A program made the position numbers and the translations under genes. From Oceanicaulis sp. HLUCCA04 (GTDB taxonomy: Bacteria; Pseudomonadota; Alphaproteobacteria; Caulobacterales; Maricaulaceae), in contig LJSH01000004.1 of assembly GCA_001314625.1 (NCBI GenBank), positions 236,039 to 300,038 of the forward strand: a DNA stretch of 64,000 nt, given 5' to 3'. This document shows, piece by piece, positions 1-7,883 of the stretch (its first letter is position 1; every line of letters begins with the position of its first letter). The notes beneath the pieces were generated by a model. The model saw only the letters and a list, made by a program, of their open reading frames with translations, was not told the DNA's origin and ran no database searches.

Positions 1-624
1 CCATTCCTGCCCGCGCTGGATGCGAAAACGGCGCAGGCGCGCTGGATCGGCTATCTGTCCACCACGGGTGTCTATGGCGACCGGCGCGGCGGCTGGGCAT
101 TTGAATGGGACGCCGCCCATCCCACGCAAGCGCGTTCCGTGCGGCGCATGGAAGCGGAAGCGGGCTGGCAGGCGGCAGGCGCGCGCATTTTTCGTCTGGC
201 GGGCATTTATGGACCGGGCCGAAGCGCGCTTGACGCACTACGGCAGGGGCGTGCCCGGCGCATCATCAAGCCCGGCCATGTCTTCAGCCGTATCCATGCC
301 GATGACATCGCCTCGGCGCTGGTGCGGGCCATGGACCGGCCCGGCGCCAGCGGGATTTTCAATCTGGCTGATGATCTGCCCAGCCCCCAATCGGCAGTCG
401 TGGAAGAGGCGGCGCGCCTTCTGGGCGTGGAGCCCCCGCTGCCCGAAGCCTTCGATCCGGGCGCGATGAGCGCGATGCTGGCAAGCTTTTATGCCGACTG
501 CCGCCGGGTTTCCAATGCCCGCGCCAAGCAGGTGCTTGGCTGGCGGCCCGCCTACCCGTCATACCGCCAGGGGCTCGCCGCGATTTACGAGAGCGAAAAG
601 GCCTCCACCGCGCCTGCGCCATAA
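1..624 (+). CDS. NAD-dependent epimerase/dehydratase family protein (5' truncated)
   Basis: The reading frame is open from base 1 to the TAA at 622-624, so the N-terminus lies outside the window. About 207 residues are visible. The motif YLSTTGVYGD followed by RRMEAEAGW and RLAGIYGPGRS is typical of atypical extended SDR or NAD(P)-dependent epimerase proteins of the YeeZ type, where the region after the Rossmann fold carries the catalytic Tyr (here in TGVYGD). The later motif RIHADDIASALVRAM and the phrase GIFNLADD are also family hallmarks. The substrate is unknown. The nucleotide-binding GxxGxxG motif cannot be checked because it is upstream of the window. The last 40 bases overlap tail to tail with the thiamine phosphate synthase family gene on the other strand. 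Confidence 0.85.
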   Translation, partial: PFLPALDAKTAQARWIGYLSTTGVYGDRRGGWAFEWDAAHPTQARSVRRMEAEAGWQAAGARIFRLAGIYGPGRSALDALRQGRARRIIKPGHVFSRIHADDIASALVRAMDRPGASGIFNLADDLPSPQSAVVEEAARLLGVEPPLPEAFDPGAMSAMLASFYADCRRVSNARAKQVLGWRPAYPSYRQGLAAIYESEKASTAPAP

Positions 625-1184
625 AATCCGCGCGCCTGCAGGGCGGGCAGATCATCGATTGCCACGCCGCCCAGCGCCAGTACGGGGCCTGCCACCTGCC
701 GGGCCATGGACGATGCGCGCAGCAGCCCCAGCGGCGTGCCTGCGCTGGGGCTATTGGAGGCAAAGACGGGCGAGAGGAACACACCGTCTGCCAGAGTGCT
801 GGCGCGGCGCAGCGCGGCGGGACTGTGTGCGGCGGCCGTGACCAGAAGGTGCGGGGCGCGTCTACGCCAGCGGCGTATCTGCGCCATATCGCGCTCCGGC
901 CAGTGCACGCCATCGGCTTTCACCCGCAATGCCAGCACCGGGTCAGCGGCAATAAAAAGGAGAGAGCCCTGCCGCATGGCCATCTGTGCCAGAGGCGCGG
1001 CCAGCGCCTTGATGTCCGCCCGCCCGAAATGGCGCAGGATCATCCCGGTGCCCGGCCCCAGCCGCGCGGCGAGGGCCAGCAGATTGGGCGTGCGGTCCGG
1101 GTCAGTAAAGGCAAACAGGGCAGGCAATGCGTGTCCCCGTTCCCTTGCCAGCCCGCCCGTTCGCGCATAGGTGAAGCCCGTCAT
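585..1184 (-). CDS. Thiamine phosphate synthase / TenI family protein
   Basis: This 199-residue protein matches the TIM-barrel thiamine phosphate synthase/TenI family. It opens with LPALFAFTDPDRTPN, then has RLGPGTGMILRHFG, the ADGVHWPE segment, the phosphate-loop-like FLSPVFASNSPSAG and the C-terminal VLALGGVAIDDLPAL. In ThiE these regions bind HMP pyrophosphate and thiazole phosphate. The short alpha-type architecture makes it impossible to separate a true ThiE from a TenI-like relative by eye, so no symbol is given. The chosen ATG at 1184 gives the usual family length. The open frame continues upstream to 1550, but only as antisense to the next gene. It stands apart from thiC and thiD, which are elsewhere in the window. 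Confidence 0.75.
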   Translation of the reverse strand: MTGFTYARTGGLARERGHALPALFAFTDPDRTPNLLALAARLGPGTGMILRHFGRADIKALAAPLAQMAMRQGSLLFIAADPVLALRVKADGVHWPERDMAQIRRWRRRAPHLLVTAAAHSPAALRRASTLADGVFLSPVFASNSPSAGTPLGLLRASSMARQVAGPVLALGGVAIDDLPALQARGFYGAGAVEAFSLS

Positions 1185-1869
1185 GACACACACTCCTGAA
1201 AACCTCACCATCGCCGGGCGCCGCGCCGCCATCCTTGAGGAATTGGCCGAAGCTGCCAAGGCGGGCGGGCGCGAAGGCGCAGATGTGAGGCTGGTGGCTG
1301 TCTCCAAGGTGCAGCCAGAACCGCGCATCGAGGAAGCGCTCGCCGCCGGCCAGCGCGTGTTTGGTGAAAACCGGGTGCAGGAAGCGCAAACGCGCTGGAC
1401 CGCCCGGCGCGCGCAATACGCCGACCTCGAACTGCGCCTGATAGGCCCGCTGCAGACCAATAAGGCCGAGGATGCGGTGGCCCTGTTTGACGTGATCGAG
1501 ACGCTCGACCGTGAAAAGCTCGCCCGCGCGATTCTCAAGGCCATGGACAAGACCGGCCGCTCCCCGCGCCTTTATGTGCAGGTCAATACCGGCGAGGAGC
1601 CGCAAAAGGCCGGAGTTATCCCCAAGGACGTGCCGGCCTTTGTGGAGGAGATGCGCGCCCTCATGCCGCAAGGCATTGAGGGGCTGATGTGCATTCCTCC
1701 GGTGGAGGAACCGGCGAGCCTGCATTTTGCGCTGCTGGCCAAACTCGCGCGCGAAACGGGCCTCTCACACCTCTCCATGGGCATGAGCGCGGACTATGCC
1801 CTCGCCGCCCGCCTCGGCGCGACATCGGTGCGCGTCGGCTCGGGCCTGTTCGGGGAGCGCGAGGGGTAG
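1183..1869 (+). CDS. YggS/PLPBP family PLP homeostasis protein
   Basis: This 228-residue protein of the YggS (PROSC/PLPBP) family binds pyridoxal phosphate and takes part in PLP and amino-acid homeostasis without known catalysis. The PLP-lysine segment VRLVAVSKVQP, then FGENRVQEAQ, the motif LIGPLQTNK, VQVNTGEEPQKAG, GLMCIPP and the C-terminal LSMGMSADYALAARLGAT with VRVGSGLFG are all present, so the protein looks intact. The ATG at 1183 is preferred. An in-frame GTG at 1171 would add four residues. The ATG shares two bases with the start codon of the divergent thiamine phosphate synthase family gene. Each promoter must therefore lie inside the other coding region, or both genes use leaderless or downstream starts. 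Confidence 0.93.
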   Translation: MTHTPENLTIAGRRAAILEELAEAAKAGGREGADVRLVAVSKVQPEPRIEEALAAGQRVFGENRVQEAQTRWTARRAQYADLELRLIGPLQTNKAEDAVALFDVIETLDREKLARAILKAMDKTGRSPRLYVQVNTGEEPQKAGVIPKDVPAFVEEMRALMPQGIEGLMCIPPVEEPASLHFALLAKLARETGLSHLSMGMSADYALAARLGATSVRVGSGLFGEREG

Positions 1870-1893
1870 GGGTTGATCCCGTTCCTCTCACTC

Positions 1894-2206
1894 GTCATTC
1901 CGGAAAGCGCGGCAGCGCTTATCCGGAACCCAGTCGGCGCGCAGCGCCGCCAGGCCGAACGCCCGCCCGCGGCTTTTCGCGGAACACCGCAACGCGGATG
2001 CGTTGCGAAACTAAAACTCTCGACCCCGGCTTCCCCGTTTTCACGGGGACAGGCGGAGGCCGGGGCCCCGGCTGTGTTTCCGTTACGATAAACTCTGACG
2101 GTTTCAACACCGACCTCTCTACCGGGGTCCCGGCCCCCGAGCCGGGACCTAGAGGTCATCAAGAGGCTGGGTTCCGGATAGGCCCTGACGGGCCTTCCGG
2201 AATGAC
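1894..2206. repeat. Composite palindromic repeat element with 40 bp inverted ends
   Basis: The left arm at 1894-1933 begins GTCATTCCGGAAAGC and ends CCGGAACCCAG. The right arm at 2167-2206 is its near reverse complement, beginning CTGGGTTCCGGATAGG and ending CCTTCCGGAATGAC. Between them are further small palindromes, for example around 2020-2080 and 2125-2150 (CGGGGTCCCGGC with GAGCCGGGACC). No gene is supported inside. The arms have the same GTCAT...CCCAG shape as the shorter elements at 9225-9313 and 14061-14150, so this looks like one family of dispersed palindromic repeats, here with a 233 bp insert. Confidence 0.75.
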
Positions 2207-2339
2207 GAAGAGTATGAGGACACACCCCCACTTATCCCCCTGCCTTCATCCTCGCGCATAATGCCCCTTGTTCATCTCCGGCAAGACGGCGGTCCGGAAT
2301 GCGTCCCGGCCGGGAGATGAAGCGGTGACTTGAGACGAG

Positions 2340-2610
2340 GTGCGCCCTGGTGTCCGGCCAATCGCCGGGCATCGACGCAGGGCGCATCCTCAGGTTCAGG
2401 CGGCCGGCCGAGCGGAAAACCGTAGCGGGCGCGGCATGTCTCACCCTTGTGGAACGGCTTGATGGTCCCGGTGGGACCGGCTGACCCTTGGGAGGGCTTA
2501 TCGACGTCACGGATGCTACGGCTATGGAGCAGCGTAAGGTATCCGCCCCGGCTGAAGAAACACCTGCGTGCGTGCGGGCGGCCTTGAGAGGGCCCGTTTG
2601 AACGTTCGCG
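2340..2610 (+). mobile_element. Possible 5' remnant of a group II intron (no reverse transcriptase)
   Basis: The segment opens with GTGCG at 2340, the consensus 5' end of group II introns. The bases GCGCCCTG that follow can pair with CAGGGCGC about 35 bases later, as expected for the first helix of domain I. Further on are several GC-rich helices joined by purine-rich loops, such as GGTCCCGGTGGGACC, CCGTAGCGGGC and GCAGCGTAAGG. The stretch looks like structured RNA and not like coding sequence. No maturase or reverse transcriptase frame follows, and I see no domain V hairpin before the next gene, so it would be a dead 5' fragment. The identification rests on pattern recognition only. A structured RNA of another kind remains possible. 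Confidence 0.35.
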
Positions 2611-2699
2611 ATTGGCCATCCCATGGCCGCCCGCGCCATCCGTTGCTTTACCCTCGCCCGGAAAACCGGCGGGGATGGGGGTGCTGGTGATTCCCCACC

Positions 2700-2765
2700 T
2701 CTTTGCGCTTCCCCGGCGAAAGCCGGGGGCCAGAAAAAGTCTGGGCACCGGCGTGTCGCTGGAGC
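2700..2765. repeat. Short palindromic repeat
   Basis: A hairpin CCCCGGCGAAAGCCGGGG is followed by a stretch ending CTGGGCACCGGC. The CTGGGCACCGGC word recurs at about 14020-14032 after a similar CCCGACGGCAGCCGGGA hairpin, so the two are probably diverged copies of one intergenic repeat. The sequence from 2611 to 2700 and from 2766 to 2804 shows nothing I can assign. Confidence 0.5.
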
Positions 2766-2804
2766 AAGGGAGGGCAGTAGCGTTAAGGGTGACCCTCAAC
2801 GTAG

Positions 2805-3638
2805 TTAGTCGTGGTAAGCGTAGTTCTTCGCAATCAAAATAACCTGTTCACGTAACGCTTTAATCTTCCGATTTAAATCAGATGATTTATTGCCTAGGCG
2901 TTGCTCTAATTCAGCAAACTTGAGCCTCATTTGTACAAGATTTGAATGTGCCCTTAATGTCCAGTTTGGAAGAGCAAGGTCGGTTGTTTCAAAAACTCGA
3001 CCATGAAGTGTGTGCCCGTGATCGAAGAAATCTTTCCACCAGCTGTCTTCGGCGTTAGCGAAGCCATTCTCCCGCAGGAACGGAGCAACTGCAGCGTCGA
3101 GAGTTGCAATGTACTCTGAAAGAGACTCGCCAGCGGTCGCCAACCCGCTGATCGCATTTTCTAGTTCGCCCGCTAGTGCGTCAAAATCTACTTCCTCAGA
3201 TAGTGGCATAACCAGATCAAATTCGTGCCGAGCCGCTACATTCGCCGCCAGCGTCGCTGCCCAGAAATCAGCTTGCTCTTGGAGAATGCGATCGATCGCT
3301 TCTTTGGCGACATGATATGGAGCTTCTGCGAATTTTGCCTCATGCTCTCTTTTCATAGCGGTGATCTCTTCGACCGTGGTCGAAGTATTCATGTCTATTT
3401 CTCTATGATGCCGGTAGCAAAGGATAATCAAATTTTCAGCGGACCGTCTGAACTCATCATCTAGACTATTGTTATATCTGGGCCCGCCGGGTTCCGCCGA
3501 AGAGACATGAGCTATTTGCGCGACAAAGAGCCCATCATCATTGACCAAAATATGATCACACTCAGGATGCGCGCACCGATTTCCACTTAGAGCGAATAAG
3601 TGGCGCAGCGTCTTGGTTGTTATTGGTTTTCTGGCCAC
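2805..3638 (-). CDS. HNH-endonuclease-like protein with unknown C-terminal domain
   Basis: This is a 277-residue protein with a GTG start at 3638. An ATG two bases upstream is out of frame. Residues about 20-85 form a treble-clef HNH fold: RCAHPECDHIL gives a CxxxxC zinc pair, VAQIAHVSS carries the expected general-base His, and LCYRHHREID gives the closing CxxHH. The phrase TTVEEITAMKREHE just after it matches the helical linker that follows HNH modules in predicted defence nucleases such as the HNH part of HNH-SAVED effectors. The remaining 170 residues are predicted mostly helical and unrecognised, and SAVED motifs are not evident. Base composition is clearly less GC-rich than that of the neighbours, which suggests horizontal gain. 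It stands alone, next to repeat-rich DNA and the tail of thiC. A role in anti-phage defence is inference only. Confidence 0.7.
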   Translation of the reverse strand: MARKPITTKTLRHLFALSGNRCAHPECDHILVNDDGLFVAQIAHVSSAEPGGPRYNNSLDDEFRRSAENLIILCYRHHREIDMNTSTTVEEITAMKREHEAKFAEAPYHVAKEAIDRILQEQADFWAATLAANVAARHEFDLVMPLSEEVDFDALAGELENAISGLATAGESLSEYIATLDAAVAPFLRENGFANAEDSWWKDFFDHGHTLHGRVFETTDLALPNWTLRAHSNLVQMRLKFAELEQRLGNKSSDLNRKIKALREQVILIAKNYAYHD

Positions 3639-3659
3639 ATCAGTCGCCTTTCGCCCCCC

Positions 3660-5570
<1,911 letters not shown>

Positions 5571-5602
5571 TCAGTGGAAAAAGGGAGGGGGCTTGGCCGG
5601 GT

Positions 5603-6118
5603 TCAGCCAATGACGGCCCAGCGCACAGCAGGCGATAGCAGGGCAAATTCGCCATCGTCCTGCTCGCGCACATTGAAGCGGTAATGCGCGGTTGCCTCGC
5701 GGTACTCGTCCATATCAGCGCCCTCCAGCGGCCGCGATACGAAGGTCAGCGTGCAGTCATAGGCATTGGCCGGTTCGGGCAGGGGTGTGCACGCTGCGCT
5801 GCGGTCGGCGTCCACGTCGAGCGGGGGCAGGTGCCAGTAGGCGAGGGCGCTGTCAGGAGCCGGCTCGCCGCTATTCCAGACCGATGGCACCAGATCGTCC
5901 GCATTGGCAACCAGCAGGGCGTGCAGGGCGCCATCGTCCAGCGCGACAGGATTTGCCGTGTCCGTGGCGGCGGGCTGTGCAGGGTCAGCCTGCGCTGGCG
6001 TGTTGTCAGCGCCCTGTTCGGCCATGTCCGGTGCGGGCTGCGCCGGTTCGGGATCGGCGCCGCAGGCAGCGAGAAGCCCGGCGAGGGCGGTTAGGGCAAG
6101 CATGCGAATGGCGGTCAT
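5603..6118 (-). CDS. Small lipoprotein of unknown function in the thiC operon
   Basis: The 171-residue protein starts at the ATG at 6118 behind a strong AGGAGA site (about 6126-6131). It has a type II signal peptide ending LLAACG, so it should be lipidated and periplasmic. A linker rich in Pro, Ala, Asp and Glu follows (residues about 22-60). The C-terminal 110 residues contain four possible structural features: ALLVANADDLVPSVW, DRSAACTPL with CTLTFVSRP (two Cys that could form a disulfide), and a final AHYRFNVREQDDGEFAL. I do not recognise a family. It lies directly between the TPP riboswitch and thiC, which implies expression when thiamine is low. A role in thiamine or precursor handling is conceivable but unproven. 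Longer in-frame starts up to 6223 would run into the terminator and lack a ribosome site. Confidence 0.8.
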   Translation of the reverse strand: MTAIRMLALTALAGLLAACGADPEPAQPAPDMAEQGADNTPAQADPAQPAATDTANPVALDDGALHALLVANADDLVPSVWNSGEPAPDSALAYWHLPPLDVDADRSAACTPLPEPANAYDCTLTFVSRPLEGADMDEYREATAHYRFNVREQDDGEFALLSPAVRWAVIG

Positions 6119-6211
6119 CGGTCTGTCTCCTTTGCAAGTCCTGGCCGCACGGGCGCAGGGATGGCCTACAGGCGGGATGATGGGGGTCATCCCGATTCGA
6201 TGATGCAGGCA

Positions 6212-6245
6212 GGGAAAAGACAAAACGGGCGTGGCCGCCCCCGTT
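6212..6245 (-). terminator. Hairpin plus U-tract: riboswitch expression platform
   Basis: Read on the minus strand, AACGGGGGCG-GCCA-CGCCCGTT is followed by TTTTGTCTTTT. This is a classic intrinsic terminator with small asymmetry in the 5' arm. It starts just a few bases after the TPP aptamer and before the lipoprotein gene, so transcriptional attenuation of the lipoprotein-thiC unit is the likely control mechanism. Confidence 0.75.
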
Positions 6246-6249
6246 CTTG

Positions 6250-6332
6250 CTCCATCCCGACGCCGGCATGATCCGGATCCGGTCCTTAAGGGTAAGCTCT
6301 CAGCCCCGCAACAGCGTTCGGGACACCCCTTG
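6250..6332 (-). promoter_or_regulatory. TPP (thi-box) riboswitch
   Basis: The minus strand reads GGGGTGTCCCG, then GGGGCTGAGAGC, ACCCTT, GGACCGGATCCGGATCATG and CCGGCGTCGGGATGG in order. These are the conserved P1/P2 strand, the CUGAGA core, the P3/P4 side and the closing P1 strand of the TPP aptamer. It lies upstream of the lipoprotein-thiC unit, about 130 bases before the first start codon, with a terminator hairpin in between. High thiamine pyrophosphate should favour termination. Confidence 0.95.
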
Positions 6333-6406
6333 GAACGTCTGGCTCAAGCATGTGGCAAAGCGGTGGTTCACGCAAGGGGGCGCGAGGGGTGCGAACCTGC
6401 TCTGCG

Positions 6407-6435
6407 ACCGTCATCCCCGTCTCACGCGGGAACGA
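6407..6435. repeat. Single palindromic repeat unit
   Basis: CCGTCATCCCCGTCTCACG followed by GGGAACGACTAGG is one hairpin unit of the GTCATCCC/GGGAACGAC family seen in pairs at 9225 and 14061. It lies between the minus-strand riboswitch transcript and the acyltransferase gene. Confidence 0.55.
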
Positions 6436-6481
6436 CTAGGGGTGAGGGCAGTCCCATGGTTAAGGGTTGCTTTACCTTTCG

Positions 6482-6521
6482 GCACACGTTTTGCGTGTGC
6501 TCTCCTGAACACAATCAGGAG
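6482..6521 (+). promoter_or_regulatory. Two leader hairpins, the second hiding the Shine-Dalgarno
   Basis: GCACACG (6482-6488) pairs perfectly with CGTGTGC (6494-6500) around a five-base loop. Immediately after, CTCCTGA (6502-6508) pairs perfectly with TCAGGAG (6515-6521) around ACACAA. The AGGAG in the last arm is the ribosome-binding site of the acyltransferase gene, whose ATG is at 6530. In the folded leader the ribosome site would be closed. This looks like a translation-control structure, but no trigger can be read from sequence. Confidence 0.55.
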
Positions 6522-6529
6522 TCGTAATT

Positions 6530-7684
6530 ATGGACACTTGCACCAAAATACTCTTTGCCCCCGGCCATGGCCGGCTGGAGGATCAGGACAATCTGTTCAC
6601 GCCGATGCGCATGGCGTTCGCGGGCATCGTCCTCTACGCGCACGCGCTGATGATGGTGCTGCCTTGGCCGGTCACGGGGCCGTGGGCGCAAACGATAGAC
6701 TTTGCGGGCCAGCACGCGCTCAACGCCTTCTTCGTGCTGTCGGGCTACATGATCCTGGCGAGCCTGCGCGCCTCGCGCTCGGTGACGGCCTATGCCATCA
6801 ACCGGGCCTTCCGCGTGTTTCCGCTCCTGATCGTGGTCACCTTGCTGACGGTCATCATCGTGGGCCCGGCCCTTTCGGGCATCGCCCCCCTCGACTATCT
6901 CACCCGGACTGAAAGCTGGACCTATGCGGCGGGCGTGATCAGCCAGGCGCACCCGACCGCGCCCCTGCCCTTCGATGTCTCGGGGATTGAGGCCGCGCGG
7001 AGCGCCAATGCGCCTTTATGGACCGTGCGCTATGAGCTGATCGGCTATGCCGGGCTGGGCGCGCTGATGCTGATGGGTGCCTTGCGCAAGGGCTGGACCC
7101 TGCCGGTCCTGCTGGCGCTGGTGGTGGCGGGGAGCGCCCTGCACGCCAATACCGGCTATGCCGGGCCGCACCCGGAAGGGCTCGCTGCGGGCTTACGCTT
7201 TGCGACTGGCTTTCTTCTGGGCGCGGTGTTGTGGGACTGGCGCGACCGGGCGGGTTTAAGCTGGGCGCTGATCGCGGCCTCGGTCTTTGCCGCCATCGCC
7301 ACCCATGGCACGCCCTTCCACCAGACATTCGACATTCTGGCGACGGCCTTGCTGGCCCTGCGTATCGGCTATCTCACAGTGCCCGCCACGAAGGTGTGGC
7401 AGCGGATCAAGGGCGTGGAGGACCTCTCCTACGGCATCTACATCATCCACTGGCCGGTCGGCCTGATCATCATGGTGCTGGCTGGCGCTATCGGCTGGCA
7501 GCCGGGCACAGCCAGTGTGGCCGCCCTGATGGCGCTGATCTCCATCGCGCTCGCCTGGCCCTTGCGGGTGTGGGTGGAGCGGCCCTTCCAGCGCTGGGGC
7601 AGAGCTGTTGCGCGAGGGCGGTGGGCGGTACGCACGGTTCCTGCCCGCACGATCGAGCCGCCACCCTTTCCAAAGGAGGCGTGA
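6530..7684 (+). CDS. Acyltransferase 3 (OafA/YrhL-like) integral membrane protein
   Basis: This 384-residue polytopic membrane protein of the acyltransferase-3 family transfers acetyl or other acyl groups to cell-surface glycans or lipids. Family signs are the N-terminal NLFTPMRMAFAGIVLYAHA with the catalytic-type His in YAHA, the segment AFFVLSGYMILAS, RAFRVFPLLIVV, the ANAPLWTVRYE motif and the C-terminal LSYGIYIIHWPVGLI. About ten hydrophobic spans are visible. No fused SGNH domain is present. It stands alone on its strand, diverging from the thiC unit, and has an unusual double-hairpin leader. The acceptor molecule cannot be predicted. Confidence 0.9.
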   Translation: MDTCTKILFAPGHGRLEDQDNLFTPMRMAFAGIVLYAHALMMVLPWPVTGPWAQTIDFAGQHALNAFFVLSGYMILASLRASRSVTAYAINRAFRVFPLLIVVTLLTVIIVGPALSGIAPLDYLTRTESWTYAAGVISQAHPTAPLPFDVSGIEAARSANAPLWTVRYELIGYAGLGALMLMGALRKGWTLPVLLALVVAGSALHANTGYAGPHPEGLAAGLRFATGFLLGAVLWDWRDRAGLSWALIAASVFAAIATHGTPFHQTFDILATALLALRIGYLTVPATKVWQRIKGVEDLSYGIYIIHWPVGLIIMVLAGAIGWQPGTASVAALMALISIALAWPLRVWVERPFQRWGRAVARGRWAVRTVPARTIEPPPFPKEA

Positions 7685-7712
7685 GGGCCTAACGCCAGAA
7701 GGGGCCGTGCAG

Positions 7713-7834
7713 GGTGTCTCCCCCCGCTTGCGGGGGGAGTGCCGCGAAGCGGCGAGGGGGGCATTACCGAAACACCCCCCTCCGGTCCTTCGGACCACCT
7801 CCCCCGCAGGCGGGGGAGGACACCTGCTTCCCGG
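7713..7834. mobile_element. Gene-less 122 bp inverted-repeat element (MITE-like)
   Basis: The left half runs GTGTCTCCCCCCGCTTGCGG, then GGGGAGTGCCGCGAAGC and GGCGAGGGGGG. The right half, from about 7775 to 7834, is its imperfect reverse complement (CCCCCCTCCGGTCC, then CACCTCCCCCGCAGGCGGGG and GAGGACACC). The arms are about 50 bases and are separated by only about 20. Both arms resemble the ends of the DUF559 cassette at 41622-42070, with the same CTCCCCCCG-hairpin, GGGGAGTG and CCGAGGGGGG order. The element contains no gene. Confidence 0.75.
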
Positions 7835-7883
7835 CCATGGGCCGCCCGGGCCTCGCCTGCGCCCGTCGCCAGAGAGCCAGCGC

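Noticed and set aside
2232-2799. Several overlapping frames of 135-175 residues in the 1.9-2.8 kb gap
   Set aside because: They read through repeats and the structured intron-like segment. No frame has consistent codon use, a ribosome site or a domain.
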